Origin: Obelidium mucronatum
Taxonomy: Eukaryota > Chytridiomycota > Chytridiomycetes > Chytridiales > Chytriomycetaceae
Length of the DNA stretch: 64,000 nucleotides
Assembly: GCA_025765595.1 (NCBI GenBank)
Contig: JAIVFH010000048.1
Span: 62,001 to 126,000 of the forward strand
Direction: 5' to 3'
Each line of letters opens with the position of its first letter. Positions within the stretch are counted from its first letter, which is position 1. Both the position numbers and the translations under genes were made by a program. Of this stretch, positions 36,855-48,257 are shown in pieces. The notes under the pieces are model-generated. The model searched no databases and was not told the origin of the DNA. It was given only the letters and a program-made list of their open reading frames with translations.

Positions 36855-37171
36855 TCAATTTTGGGAAGAAAATGATTGTGCTTGTGTTTGCGCAACAAGA
36901 AAGTACTCTCGAAGAGCAGTCTGCATCGCACTTGCAATTCCGTCAATGTAAGCAGTAACTACAGGCAGGAGGATCTCGTACTCTAGAATTCGTGCCATGT
37001 TCTCAACGTCAGTGAAAACCCCACCCTCTCTTAATGCACGGCCAAATGTCATGGCTAGAGCAGCTTTCTCATCGCGAAGAGAGTGTTAGAACTCATAGTG
37101 GGCAATTAATCGGCAATCTTGACAAACTGCGACCGCATGAGCTCTTGGTGTCGTTTCTTTTTCTCCTCCAT
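36855..37171 (-). CDS. Small unidentified protein
   Basis: Start codon at 37171 (MEEKKKRHQELMRSQF), a probable 56-nt intron with a TTCTAAC branch-point motif, then KAALAMTFGRALREGG to a TGA at 36855. About 85 aa, charged N-terminus, an amphipathic helical middle (MARILEYEILLPVVTAYIDG). I do not recognise the family. A downstream open stretch on the same strand (36418-36834) may hold further exons or be untranslated. It is divergent from the PheRS alpha gene. Confidence 0.4.
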
Positions 37172-37312
37172 CTTTTTTGATAAATTATGTCTGATTTTGT
37201 GTGGACTGGTTGGCATTGGGCACCATCAAAACAAGCAACGACAGCATCGGCACCAGCTCCAGTAAAGAAATCAACTCAACCGCAACAGCCCGCAACTGCA
37301 GCCATTACTAGC

Positions 37313-39302
37313 ATGGACTCTATTCAGGATCTGATTCTGCAAACCCTTGACGCAGAGGGGTCAATCTCTGATACAGCAGCGCTGACGCTCAACGCACAGG
37401 CTATCGATCAACTTGCCATTCTCGGAGTGTTGAATGCGTTAACTTCTCGCGAGGTTTTGTTGTTAGTTTACTGGAAAGAAACCCTCCTAATTGGGTTTGC
37501 GCTTTTTTTTTTCGTTCCAACCAGGTTGTTGCCTTTACTATCCTGGAAGTGGAGCACTGGATTCTCACCGAAGAAGGAGCTGGAATTGCAAACAATGGAT
37601 CCCCGGAAGTTATGGTTTTCAATGCGATTCCAGAAGGAGATGAAGGCATTTCTATCCCAGCGTTGCAGGTACACGCATTCTAGAAAAATCAACCCAATGC
37701 ACACGAGAATGAACAATTGGGTGACATTGGGCTGCGAATCAAACACATCGCGTGTTTGGTTTTCAAAAAAAAACCCCTTTTTAAACGGCTTCATTCACAG
37801 AAAATTGTGGGCGAAAGCTACAAGTTTGGACAAGGAGCTGCCTTCAAGAACAAATGGATCAAAAAGAGCGCTGCCGGTCTTGCCAGATCGGTTTCAAGTG
37901 TTGTCGATACCACTCGCCAAGATTTGGAATCTATCCGGAGCGGAAACATTCTTGCCGATAAGGTGATGGCGGATTACAAGAAGAGAAAGTTAATTGATAA
38001 GAAGTGAGTATCCCATTTGATACAATGGTTTTTGCGGGACTGTATTGATTTTTTATTTATCATGTAGGAAAACGTCCTCATATCGTGTGGAAAAAGGAGA
38101 CAAATTCACCTTGACTTTGGCCAAGGAAGAAACTGACATCACTCAAGAAATGATTTTGAGCGGTGATTGGAAGAGTGCTCAGTTCAAAAAGTACAACTTT
38201 GCGCCAGGTGTTGTTGGTGTTGCTCCGCGAGGTGGATACTTGCACCCACTCATGAAAGTTCGTGAGGAGTTTCGACAAATCTTTTTGGAGCTTGGGTGGG
38301 TTTTCGTTTTCTTTTTTGAATATTTTGCTCGATTGTTAAGCGCACCCACCAGATTCACGGAAATGCCAACGAACAAGTTTGTTGACAGTTCTTTCTGGAA
38401 CTTCGACGCTCTTTTCCAACCCCAGCAGCATCCTGCCCGTGATGCCCACGATACTTTCTTCTTGAAGGACCCTGCCACGGACAGAAAGTACCCACGGGAT
38501 TATATGGAAAGAGTTAAGAAAGTCCACTCTGAAGGAGGATATGGAAGTGCTGGGTGAGAAGTTTGACGTTATTGCTTTCGTGAAACTTCTGATCGATCGA
38601 ACGCAGATATGGCTACGACTGGAAAGAAGAAGAAGCCGAAAAGCTGCTCCTCCGAACCCACACAACAGCCGTCAGTTCCAATATGTTGTACCACTTGGCT
38701 CAGGAAAAGGAATTCCGACCTGTGAAGTACTTCTCCATTGACAGAGTGTTCCGTAACGAAACCACGGATGCTACTCACTTGGCCGAGTTTCACCAATTGG
38801 AAGGAGTTGTTGCTGATCGCGGATTAACACTTGGTGACTTGATTGGAACGTTGCACAGTTTCTTCCAAAAATTGGGAATCCCAAGGATCAAGTTCAAGCC
38901 AGCTTTCAACCCATACACAGAACCAAGTATGGAAATTTTCTCGTGGCATGATGGTGAGTGATTTTAGCTGTAGGTGTTGGCTAAAATGCGTCGTGATATT
39001 TGTTTACAAAAGGTTTGGGTAAATGGGTGGAAATTGGAAACTCTGGAATGTTCCGCCCTGAAATGTTGCGTCCAATGGGTTTACCAGAGGACGTGAGCGT
39101 TATTGCTTGGGGATTAGGTGTTGAGAGACCTACAATGATCAAGTACGGATATGATGACATTAGAGAGTTATTGGGACATAAAGTCAATATTGACATGGTC
39201 CAGAAGAACCCTATTTGCAGGTTTGTGGTTGCTTTTATTGCTAACATTTGCACTGACGTATTGTTCTTCAGATTGGACAAGAAAATGGGTCGTGAACTTT
39301 GA
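37313..39302 (+). CDS. FRS2: Cytosolic phenylalanyl-tRNA synthetase alpha subunit
   Basis: Eight exons: 37313-37453, 37525-37668, 37801-38003, 38068-38295, 38353-38553, 38607-38953, 39013-39220, 39272-39302; 500 aa. N-terminal winged-helix domains, then the class II core: motif 2 region [16 protein letters not shown], the FHQLEG segment and motif 3 [12 protein letters not shown]. It forms an alpha2-beta2 enzyme that charges tRNA-Phe. The frame is open upstream to another ATG at 37187, but that lies 15 bp from the neighbour's start and gives a non-conserved Ala/Pro-rich extension, so 37313 is preferred. Confidence 0.95.
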
Positions 39303-39429
39303 AGAAATAAATAGCGACAAATTACTGATCCGGTTATGTTATGAAACTGGCTATTCTGCAAACTCGTTCATTGAATTCTCTTCTCTGTCCCATTTAAGTA
39401 ACTTTCATTGTTCTGACCTTACCAAATGA

Positions 39430-41620
39430 ATGCGACATTCTTTGTGTCCAACATCAAATCTCTTGTACCGTCAATCAAATAATTTGGCAACCGCATCAGA
39501 GAACGATAGCATTTGGTGGTTCGCGTCATTGAACTCCTCTGCTCAAAGGAATATTGTCAACTCAATTTGCCATGCGAACACAACTCAATTCGACACCGCC
39601 CAAGTTCTTTCGGCATTGAATCACACGTTTTCATTTGAGTAAGGAAGTACAATCTGACATAGAAAGCTGTGTTTCAAGTCTTGGAGACTTCGTTTCGTTG
39701 CCTTTCAATGCAATTGACTACTTTTACTTCAACCCATTCACACCTGGAAGCAGATATTGGTTTCTTGAACAATCCGAAGAAGTTCAAAAAGATGGAGTAG
39801 CCTATCTATGCTCGGGGACTTTGAGTCGCAGTCATGACTACTTTCGTCAAGTGGCTACATACTACTCACAGGGCCATGTCCCACTCTCTTGGCTCGCGAA
39901 TTATCAAATAGGATACTGTGATAAAATTTGGACTGTACTTTGAAACGCAGACTCTATCGCCGGCGGTTACGCGGTCTGGGGCGACTTGGATATTCCAGCG
40001 AGATCTTGTTATGACTATCTGCGCGAACAAATCCATCGACTCCACAATCTTAAGCTCAAAGTATAAAGAAATTATTCGACAGTTTTACTGGATGCTATCG
40101 CAGAACGTGACATTGCGTTGTGCGGAGCAACAAGGGGATTGTCTGAGACTGAGATTTTTCACAAGTATGACTTGATATCTGACGAATTCAAGTTTTGGTT
40201 TGCGATTCAAAACATAGCGCGTCAAAAGGGTATTGTAATGGATATCTGTGGAGGTTTGTTGAATTTAGTTTCAAGATTCTTCATAAAGCCACTCTTTCCT
40301 TTTACAACAGGCACTTGGGGAATCAAAAACAAGAATTCGATTTTGAATGTGACTCAAATAAGTGGAATATTTGAGGGATTGATACAGTTTCCAGACGGAC
40401 CATCAAACTTTGCGATAACTCGTGACGCGCACGAGAAAATGAGACAGTGCTTTGAAATTTATGACCGCTTGTCTTTCTCCGAATTAGAAAATGAGCTGGG
40501 TGTATGTCATCCTATCGGACTTGTGTGGTTCAACTCACAACCTCTGGCCGTTCAAAACCAATTTGCGGAATTTACCTGCAAGTTTTTCACAAGGGTATCA
40601 CCAACTTACCAATGCCTGGAGTCTGGGTCGATTTTGGATTCGAATGGCTTTCGATTGCATCCCATCACATTACAAATTATGCGCGAATGCCCAAAGTTCG
40701 CAGACGAGCAGAATATTACCCTTCGTGACTATCGCTTCAGTTTGGCGTTGACAATAATGTCGGCTATCATGCTGATTTTTTTGTCCGTATTCGTATTTCT
40801 CTATGAACGAGTTCAATTTAAATCTGCGTATGGATGGTCTGATTTTCGAAGCACATGCACTGGAGTCAATATATCTCTTTTTATTCAAGTCGTCACTCTT
40901 CTCCTCTATGAAGCGTCTAGTATTCTGAAATGGAAAAAATGTTTCAGAAACAACGCATCTCTTCTGTTTACATCTTGCGGAATGGACGAATACCTGTCAT
41001 CCCAAATATTCCGCGCATTATGGTGCATCTCTTACCTCTACTTTTCTTCAAAGCGAAGCAAGTCTCTAATGAAGCAAACATTTCCGAAATCACATAAACT
41101 GATTCACTATGCATTGGTGTTGTCTCCGATTCCACTCATCAGCCCAATCATTATACAAATCGTTCGAATAATGAATTCCTCTTTGGCATCCATTTTAATC
41201 CTGTATTTTTGCCAATCAATTGCCAATATTTGGCTTTTTATAATGGATGTTTTATTTGGGGTTTGCTTCATGCGCTTCATGAACAAAACACGGGCTGATG
41301 AGAGCGAGGAGTTGCAACCGCGATTTAAAATTATATCTGCTTATGGATTTTACGCGTGTGTGGCGTCACTTCCGGTTGGCGGTGCCACAGTTATCAAAAC
41401 TGTCTTCCAATGGGTGTCACCTCACAGCACGGAAGTGCTTAATTTTTGTACAATGACTAGCACAGTCAGTATGCACTTGGTTGTTATGGTTTTGTTGATC
41501 ATGAAGGTTGTTTTGTACAATATCGCTGCACAGCAACAACGGAACAGCTTCAAGAGTAGTGAAAACGGAAAGGACACTACCCACAAAGGGCAAGTTTACA
41601 TATACTACGTTGATGAATAA
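39430..41620 (+). pseudogene. Orphan 7TM receptor-like gene with a long ectodomain, apparently broken
   Basis: The C-terminal half (40310-41620) is a continuous frame with seven hydrophobic helices starting at SLALTIMSAIMLIFLSVFVF, after a Cys-containing extracellular-like region. Upstream the coding signal continues to about 39430 but is interrupted by a one-base frame change near 39640, an in-frame TGA at about 39941 and a TAA near 40063. A normal 55-nt intron lies near 40255-40310. GT-AG segments of 22-33 nt could bypass the stops, but that is shorter than the other introns here. I do not recognise the family; it is not the class C layout. Ectodomain and 7TM suggest a surface receptor. Confidence 0.55.
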
Positions 41621-41744
41621 AGTTATAGGATTGAAGTTTTTAGTAATCGGTTGCTAACCAGCCCAGCCGCCCATCAAAAATTCAAAGAGTATATATTATT
41701 TTATTATTTATAGTTTCTTTTAAATAATCTATCTTTATAAATTT

Positions 41745-41982
41745 TTATTCCAATTTCGTTGAACTCAAAAACCCCAATTCCATTTTCGATTCGTCACCGC
41801 CATCATTCACATTCGCAGTTGTTGCAGCAGTATCAACGATAGCCAAACTCTCTGTGGACGATGAAGTACTGATTCCTCCAGCGTTTTGCCCTCTTCTCCT
41901 TCCACTTTGGCGGTATAGCAGTATCAAAATCGCTTGAATAATCACAAAGAAGAGACCAAGGACTTGGGGGACCGCGATAAAG

Positions 41983-42019
<37 letters not shown>

Positions 42020-42140
42020 GTTGAGGTGATGAGAACAACAAACACAACCAGAAAAAAAAACAACTCACAATTTGATAAAGCGATTCCATAAGCAAACCAC
42101 AAAATGCAGTTCACAGCACTTAAAAAAAAAAGAGACAAGA

Positions 42141-42182
<42 letters not shown>

Positions 42183-42877
42183 AAAAGAATTTCGGGAAAC
42201 AACTACACAAAAAAAAACTCACGTTGTAATCAAGAGAGGCACATTCAGTGACGAAGGATCCCGAGTCTTGACGACTGAAATACAGACTGAAAGGGGACTA
42301 CCATAAAACCCAACTGTTTTTCCAAAAAGAAAAAAAAAAAAGAACAAGACGTATAACAAAAAAAAAGCAATTAGAAACTCTCCCCAAGTATTACATGTAT
42401 ATATATATAAAAAATAATTAAAACCCGTTGTTTACCTAAAATAACATTCCCAAGAACCCCCATAACAACAGTCCCCGTCTCATACGCAGGCTGACTAATA
42501 AAAACAATCCCCATACTCAACAACGCAAACACTTGAACCCCAATCAAACAAGCCACAGTCTGTCGCTGCGCCTTCTCGTTATCGAACGGTAGTAGAACCA
42601 AGGAATAATAGAGTCCAAAAGCAAACGTGAATGTGTTTGGGAATAGAAGGAAATAGTCATGGATAAAGAATGCTGTTTTTAAATAAAAAAACGAGTTAGA
42701 TATTTGACCACTTTCACAGATTTCCCCCAATCCGATAAACTCACAATAGATTGTCCAGGCCAAAGCGTTTGCAGTCATTGCTGCAAATGGAAGAGTATTC
42801 AACGGTCCCGTAGATTTCGATGAGACACAGGCGCGGACAGCCGGGAGCGGTGAAACGGTGAGGGCGACAGCTGACAT
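41745..42877 (-). CDS. SWEET-family sugar transporter
   Basis: Five exons: 42745-42877, 42436-42672, 42223-42313, 42069-42118, 41745-41983; 249 aa. MtN3/saliva repeats are seen as GPLNTLPFAAMTANALAW, DYFLLFPNTFTFAFGLYY, VGFYGSPLSV, NCILWFAYGIA and YFIAVPQVLGLFFVIIQ, giving seven transmembrane helices with the conserved Pro residues and the Asn of each repeat. SWEETs are bidirectional uniporters for sugars. The last exons are separated by introns holding long homopolymers (see repeats). Confidence 0.9.
41985..42018. repeat. 34-nt poly(T) run in the last SWEET intron
   Basis: Uninterrupted T34 on the plus strand. For the minus-strand gene this is poly(A) immediately before the acceptor AG at 41984, where a pyrimidine tract is expected. 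Confidence 0.9.
42144..42180. repeat. 37-nt poly(A) run in the preceding SWEET intron
   Basis: Uninterrupted A37 on the plus strand; in the gene's sense it is poly(T) a little upstream of the acceptor at 42119, so it can serve as a polypyrimidine tract. Confidence 0.9.
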
Positions 42878-43307
42878 GCTCCCTCTAAGAGTCAAAATTG
42901 ACAGTCAGGAACAAGTCGGATTTTTTTTTTGTGGAAGACGATCCATGAAAACTGCATTTACAATGATGGCACGACATATCGGAGAACAATGTCGCAGGTG
43001 GTTGATCCGTTGCAAGTCTCTGCGATTCCCATATCTGGTTTCTCTTTTTTTTTTGGTCTAGATTTCTTCCGTCAATTTATTTTTTTTCTCTATTTGCACG
43101 CTCCAAAGGCGTGAGCGAGTCTATTTTCAAACAGTCATTTGAATTTAAATATTTAGTAACAGTCACCGTGGAAGTACTTAATACACACACACTTTTTTTA
43201 TGTAATAATCTCTCTAAACACAAGAAACGTAAACGACAAAAAAATAAAGGAAAAGAAAGTTAAAAAAGTGACAGCTTTTTTAGAAAGAGGGTGTTGCATG
43301 TCGCTTC
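42878..43307. other. Intergenic spacer, no gene seen
   Basis: Between the SWEET start codon and the stop of the next minus-strand gene. AT-rich, homopolymer-rich, with CACACACAC near 43186. No convincing coding potential. Confidence 0.6.
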
Positions 43308-45337
43308 TCATCCGCGAGAAGCACTTCTATCACGACCATGTCTACTACTGCTGCTGTTCACAGGAGAGTCAGCACCACGGCTACGACCCCGATGACTCGA
43401 TGTAAGCTCACTGCTTTCGTGAAAATCAGTTCGCTGTTGATGTTGGTGGTGTTGACGACGGCTTCCATTCGCGCTTCCTGTTACACTTCTGTCGCGGCTG
43501 TTTTCAGTTCTGTGGCGACGGGAATGGCTGGACGACACGTCGCTGGGTCGTGCACGACGAGAGTTGTGGGAAGAGATTGCGGGTGAAGGCGGTGCTACTC
43601 TTTCGTCATCGAGATCAGTGTCGTCATTGTTGGAATCGTCGTTGTGCTCGTCATCCGTGAAGATGGAGTTTCTGTTGCGTTCAGATCTTTGTTGACGACG
43701 CGAGTTTGATGATGAAGATGGGATCTGGTGTTGGCGGCGGGAACTGTTGGAAGACTGGTGATGCACGTCGGTATCAGTGTCTTCATTCGAGTCGTCGGTA
43801 ATGACTGTTGCGGCGGGGACAACTCGACGTGAGTTCCCAGAGGGTGTGTATCGCTCGCTTGCCGAAGGGCGACGAGAGTTTCCGCTGCGAACTTCAGGGG
43901 TTTGGGCACGATTTGTCGCGCTTCCGCCTGGAGTTCGACGTCCATTGTCTCCGGATGCCCTACTGTCTGATCGCATCAGCTTGGGGCTTGGTGCGCCTCG
44001 GGAGACGGAGCTTTCCAAGTAAGCTGCCTTGGGGCTGCGGCCAGTCATTGAAATATCGATTGATTCCTTTGCACGGCTTCTGCTGTTTGATGATGATACT
44101 TGTTGATGCTTCAAATCAATAGATGATTCAATCGAGTCCCGCTTGGCCTTGGAATTGCGGCGAATCAACACAAAGGCACCAATAGCAACCACAAGGGCGG
44201 CTCCAACACCAGCACCAGCGTAAATGAGAGTCTTGGAAGGACCTGAGCTTGTAGAGGTTTGGTTCAATACAACAGCATTGTTGGGTCCACTAATGGCGTT
44301 GGAACCATTACTGGTGCTGCCATTAGAACCAGACGAGCTTGAGCCTGAACCAGGGCTTGATGAGGAGCCGCTGTTCGAAGGATCCACAGGATCCGATGTT
44401 TCATCTTCAGGAGGTGGGGGAGGCAAGACGTTTCCAGGAGAAATTGGCGTGCCGTTTGCGTCTGTACCTGAACCAGCAGATACAGGCGGAGGCACGACAA
44501 CTGCGGGAAAGAAGACAGATCAGTTATGGCAGAAACACCAATCAAAAGAACAAAGTTGTTCTCACCAACGGCAGGGGCAGTAAACAGACACTCTTGGATG
44601 GTGCAAGTCTTCTTGTCGGCACTCAGGACCATGCCCGAGCAAGTCTCCGTCTTTTGGAGTCGAGAAGTCGGCGTGCAGAAGCGGGTGCTGTTTGACGGCT
44701 CTGGGTTCAGGATGGTCATTGAGATGTCCGTGAACGAGACGTCGTGCGTGACTACGGCCTGGTAGTACAGCTCGAGCACCAGCTCAGCGCGGTTCTGGCC
44801 CTGGCCTAGCATGTCGATCGCGAACGACACCTGGCAGCCGGCGGACGTGTCGACGCCGGAGCCTGGGCCCGAGCAGGCGACGCCGAGCCGCGTGACAGTC
44901 TGCACCCACGTACTCCCCTGCAACACCATCGCCATCAGCAGCGCGTCGCCCGGCGCGGCGTCCATCATGTTGCCGCCCAGACAGCCGCTGTGGGTGGCGA
45001 CCTTGCCGCCGGGGTTCACGTACTGCGCCGACACGTGCCAGCCGCGGTACACGCTGGCGCCGCGCGGCTGGTTCGGCGTGCACGCAGGTCCGAACGTCAG
45101 CACGGGCTGCAGCACGCCGAACCCGATCGGGCTGTAGTTGCGCGCCGCCGCGTTCGTCTGCAGCCCCGGCCAGTAGAAGTACGTCGCATCGCCCGTCGCC
45201 GGCCGCGCCGGGACTGGCGGCACGCGCAGCGTCGTCGTGAACGCAGTGAAGCCGTTGCCCGCGCCGAGCAGCGTCCAATCAAAAGCGAGTGCGTCGTGCG
45301 CCGTCGCGAGGAGGACGAGGAGGGCGAGCACACACAT
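43308..45337 (-). CDS. Large type I membrane protein, paralog A (function unknown)
   Basis: Exons 44566-45337 and 43308-44500 (65-nt intron), 654 aa. Signal peptide (VLALLVLLATAHDALA), then a about 240-residue ectodomain of unknown family with FDWTLLG, GDATYFYWPGLQT, YVNPGG, GNMMD and paired cysteines. A Ser/Gly/Pro-rich stalk follows, a single transmembrane segment (AGAGVGAALVVAIGAFVLI) and a long cytoplasmic tail rich in NSRR/SRR repeats. Its paralog is at 48258-50270. The first about 580 bp are very GC-rich and lack the two introns the paralog has there. A carbohydrate-binding or wall-sensor role is possible but only inferred from layout. Confidence 0.75.
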
Positions 45338-45371
45338 GCTTGTTTGCGAAATTGCTTTTTTTTTATTGTGA

Positions 45372-46375
45372 TTAAATCAACGTCTTCTTTGCAAAGAATC
45401 TGTTACAAAGAGTCAGAAGACACTCAGACAAAAAGAGCACTACTTACTGCGTAATGTACACGAGCTGGAACCCAATCACGCCCGCGATAATGAGCGCCTC
45501 AATAAATGTCCAATACAAGACTCGCGAGTTGGTACTTGCCGCCGCTGCATTAACCAGTGTTTTTTTTTGAGACAAAAAAGGCATTCAAATCATTTGAAAA
45601 AATACTTACTTTCGTGATGCCGCAACAGTCGTTGGCGAATGTATGCTTGTTCATCAGTCACTTTGGAAATTGCCGCAGTCAGTTCTTGCACTTCCTTAGC
45701 GAGTCCTTCTTTTGCGTCTAAATCAACATTATCCCGTAGTTTGAAGTAACTGGTTAGAATTCCACCTGATACTTGTCATGTCAATCAAAACATCCCCCCC
45801 AAACCATTTTTGGCACCACCAGCAGCCTTTTCCTTCTCGGATAACTTTCGCTGCTCATCAGGTCCATTCACTGAAAACGATACAAGCTTTTCGTATGCCC
45901 CACCCACATTCGAAAGACAAAACTTGTATTCTCCCGCCTTGTTTGCATCAACCAAAAAGGATCCAGTAGATGATCGAAACGCTGACTTTGTAATCACTTC
46001 ATGTGGATCGTACACCTTTTTTTTTTTGTTTTTGTTGGGTTTGGATGCATAGGTCATTCACATAAGTCATTCATACCAGAAAGTCCAACTCAAGCGTTTC
46101 ACCGCCGTAAACCTAATGGAAATAAGTGGTGGTTTCTTTTTAGATGCGAGACGCCGCTTCTTCAAAACACTGAACAGCAAACTGAAGATCGCTGTCTCAC
46201 ACACCCACTCTCAAATTACCTGAAACGAAAGGCCCAACTGATCACCCAATTGAAGATCTTCTCGAAAGCATTCCTTCTTGTAAGGCGCAACAGATATATG
46301 AAAGTTGTTTGACGCCAGGGAAACTTGTCCAATAGCGATTAAAATCGTAGCAACAGGCCAATATGTAAAGTACAT
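45372..46375 (-). CDS. p24/TMED family cargo receptor 1
   Basis: Six exons: 46220-46375, 46077-46112, 45805-46015, 45610-45717, 45448-45544, 45372-45399; 211 aa. Signal peptide, GOLD domain (LSFQVYGGETLELDFLV, FCLSN), coiled coil (EVQELTAAISKVTDEQAYIRQR), one transmembrane helix and a tail with FFAKK. The last exon is small (28 nt), but it supplies the FF/KK COP-binding signal; without it the protein would stop right after YITQ. p24 proteins cycle between ER and Golgi and select cargo. Confidence 0.9.
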
Positions 46376-46606
46376 TTTTTTTTAAATTTATTATTATTTA
46401 TTTATTTATTTTTTAATTTAAACTCTGATTGCTAATCGCTTGAATGTAACTATGTATGAAATAATTGTATGCAGTACTTCACGGATATTGTCGTTGGGAC
46501 AGTGATAATGGTTCTTTATGGATTTAAAACTCTAATTTCGGCGATGGAGCTTTTTTTCTTTTTGGTTTACAGTTGTTTTATTATTTAATTCCTCTCTCCG
46601 AATGTT

Positions 46607-47671
46607 TTACACTAAACGACGGTGCGTTTTGTTAAAGAACCTGTGTGGAGCAAAAAAAAAAAAAAAAACATCAAAACACGTAACAACAGAACAAAAAGGG
46701 GGGAACAACGTAACTGTGTAATATAGACAATTTGAAACCCAATAACAGATGCAATAATCAATGCTTCAAAAAATGTCCAGTACAAGACCCGTGAATTAGT
46801 GCTGGCAGCAGCTATTGTGTTGATTTTTTTTTTTTTTGGTTGGGGGGGTCAACAACACAAAAATTCAAATAGTAAAGGAAAAGTACACGCACTATCATGG
46901 TGACGCAACAATCTCTGACGAATATAAGCCTGCTCATCCGTAACTTTTTGGATTGCATTCGTGAGTTCATTGATTTCCTTCCGCAGAGTATCTTTGGAGT
47001 CTTTTGACAAAAACAAAGACATCAATAAATTAATCCATCGAATGACACACACACACCCCCAAAAAAATACACAGTTACCATCCGTTGAAGTAGTTTGACT
47101 CGACTTTTTCTCATTCTGCTTCCGTTGCTCATCTGGGCCATTGATACTAAACGAAACCATCTTTTCAAACGCCCCCGCGTGTCCCATATTCGAAATACAG
47201 TATCCATAGTTTCCGTCTTTGGGTGCATCGATACTGAATGTTCCTGTGGAGGTTCGGAAGGCGCTTTGGATAATCAGTTCGTCGGGGTTTGTGACCTGGT
47301 AATTTTTTTTTTAGTGAATTATGATGTGTATGTGCTTGTCTCGGTAGAGAGAGAGAGAGATTGAAAGTGTGTGGATGTGTGAAGGTTGTGAATGTGTGTT
47401 TGTGTGTATGTGTGTTATGAGCGTTCCGCCCCACTCCAAAAATACGAGCTTATCAAAGAGTAACACGGTCTTATAATTATGCGATATGCGAATCCTCGAT
47501 TGGTTGTTCGCGGATGGATCCCAATAAATAGTCGGCCTCTTACCCAAAAGTCAACGTCCAAGTTATCGCCGCCAAAAACCTAATACCAACCAACCAAACG
47601 AAAAAAAAAGAAAAAGAAGAAAAATAGCCGGGTCAATAAATGAGGTTCAGTCATAGCAGGGGATCGCTCGC

Positions 47672-47710
<39 letters not shown>

Positions 47711-47853
47711 ACTTGAAATGAGAGGCCCAGAAAGTCTCCTGTTTTCATTGGTTCGACAAAGCAATGCTTCGATTGTGGTGGAACAGTGACATGATAGTTG
47801 TTGGAGGCGGCTGCTAGTTGCGATACGAGGATTGTGAGAAGGAGAGCAATCAT
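46607..47853 (-). CDS. p24/TMED family cargo receptor 2
   Basis: Six exons: 47713-47853, 47544-47579, 47079-47295, 46893-47000, 46715-46811, 46607-46640; 210 aa. Signal peptide, GOLD domain (LSFQVFGGDNLDVDFWV, YCISN), coiled coil, transmembrane helix and a tail FFNKTHRR. Exons 2, 4 and 5 have exactly the same lengths as in the neighbouring p24 gene (36, 108 and 97 nt), so the two arose by tandem duplication before strong divergence. The intron at 47580-47712 carries a poly(A) run on the plus strand (about 47679-47706). Confidence 0.9.
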
Positions 47854-48257
47854 TATTTTTGACGATAAATAATAAAAACTTGAGCATTTATTTATTTTTA
47901 AACATCTTTATTTTTACTATCAAAAACTCCTTTTTGGTTTATTTTTGTTGCGAGTCAGATCCTCTTAAGAGAAGCAACGCTGAAGTGCTACCTTTCTTGA
48001 TCTCTTTCCACTTTCCAGCGCGATGAAAACACTACACTTGGAAACTCGGATGTTTGAAAAAAAAAGTATACCGATTCACTTCTCCCTTTACAACCATCTT
48101 ACGATAAAGACACGGCTGTATAAGCTTGTCAATCTATTTCTGATTTGACGAATGGAATTTTTCATCAAAAGTTGAATGAACAAAACCAAAAAAAGTTCAT
48201 TCCCAAAACCGAAAAAAAAAAAGTAGTTTCAAGTTTCATTCCCAACAAAAAAAAAAG
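47854..48257. other. Divergent intergenic region
   Basis: Upstream of both p24-2 (minus) and membrane protein B (plus). Repeated AT-rich and A-run sequence; no gene seen. Confidence 0.6.

Noticed and set aside
44784..45454. Long GC-rich frames opposite the 5' exon of membrane protein A
   Set aside because: Composition artefacts; the minus frame with signal peptide and a conserved paralog is the real gene.
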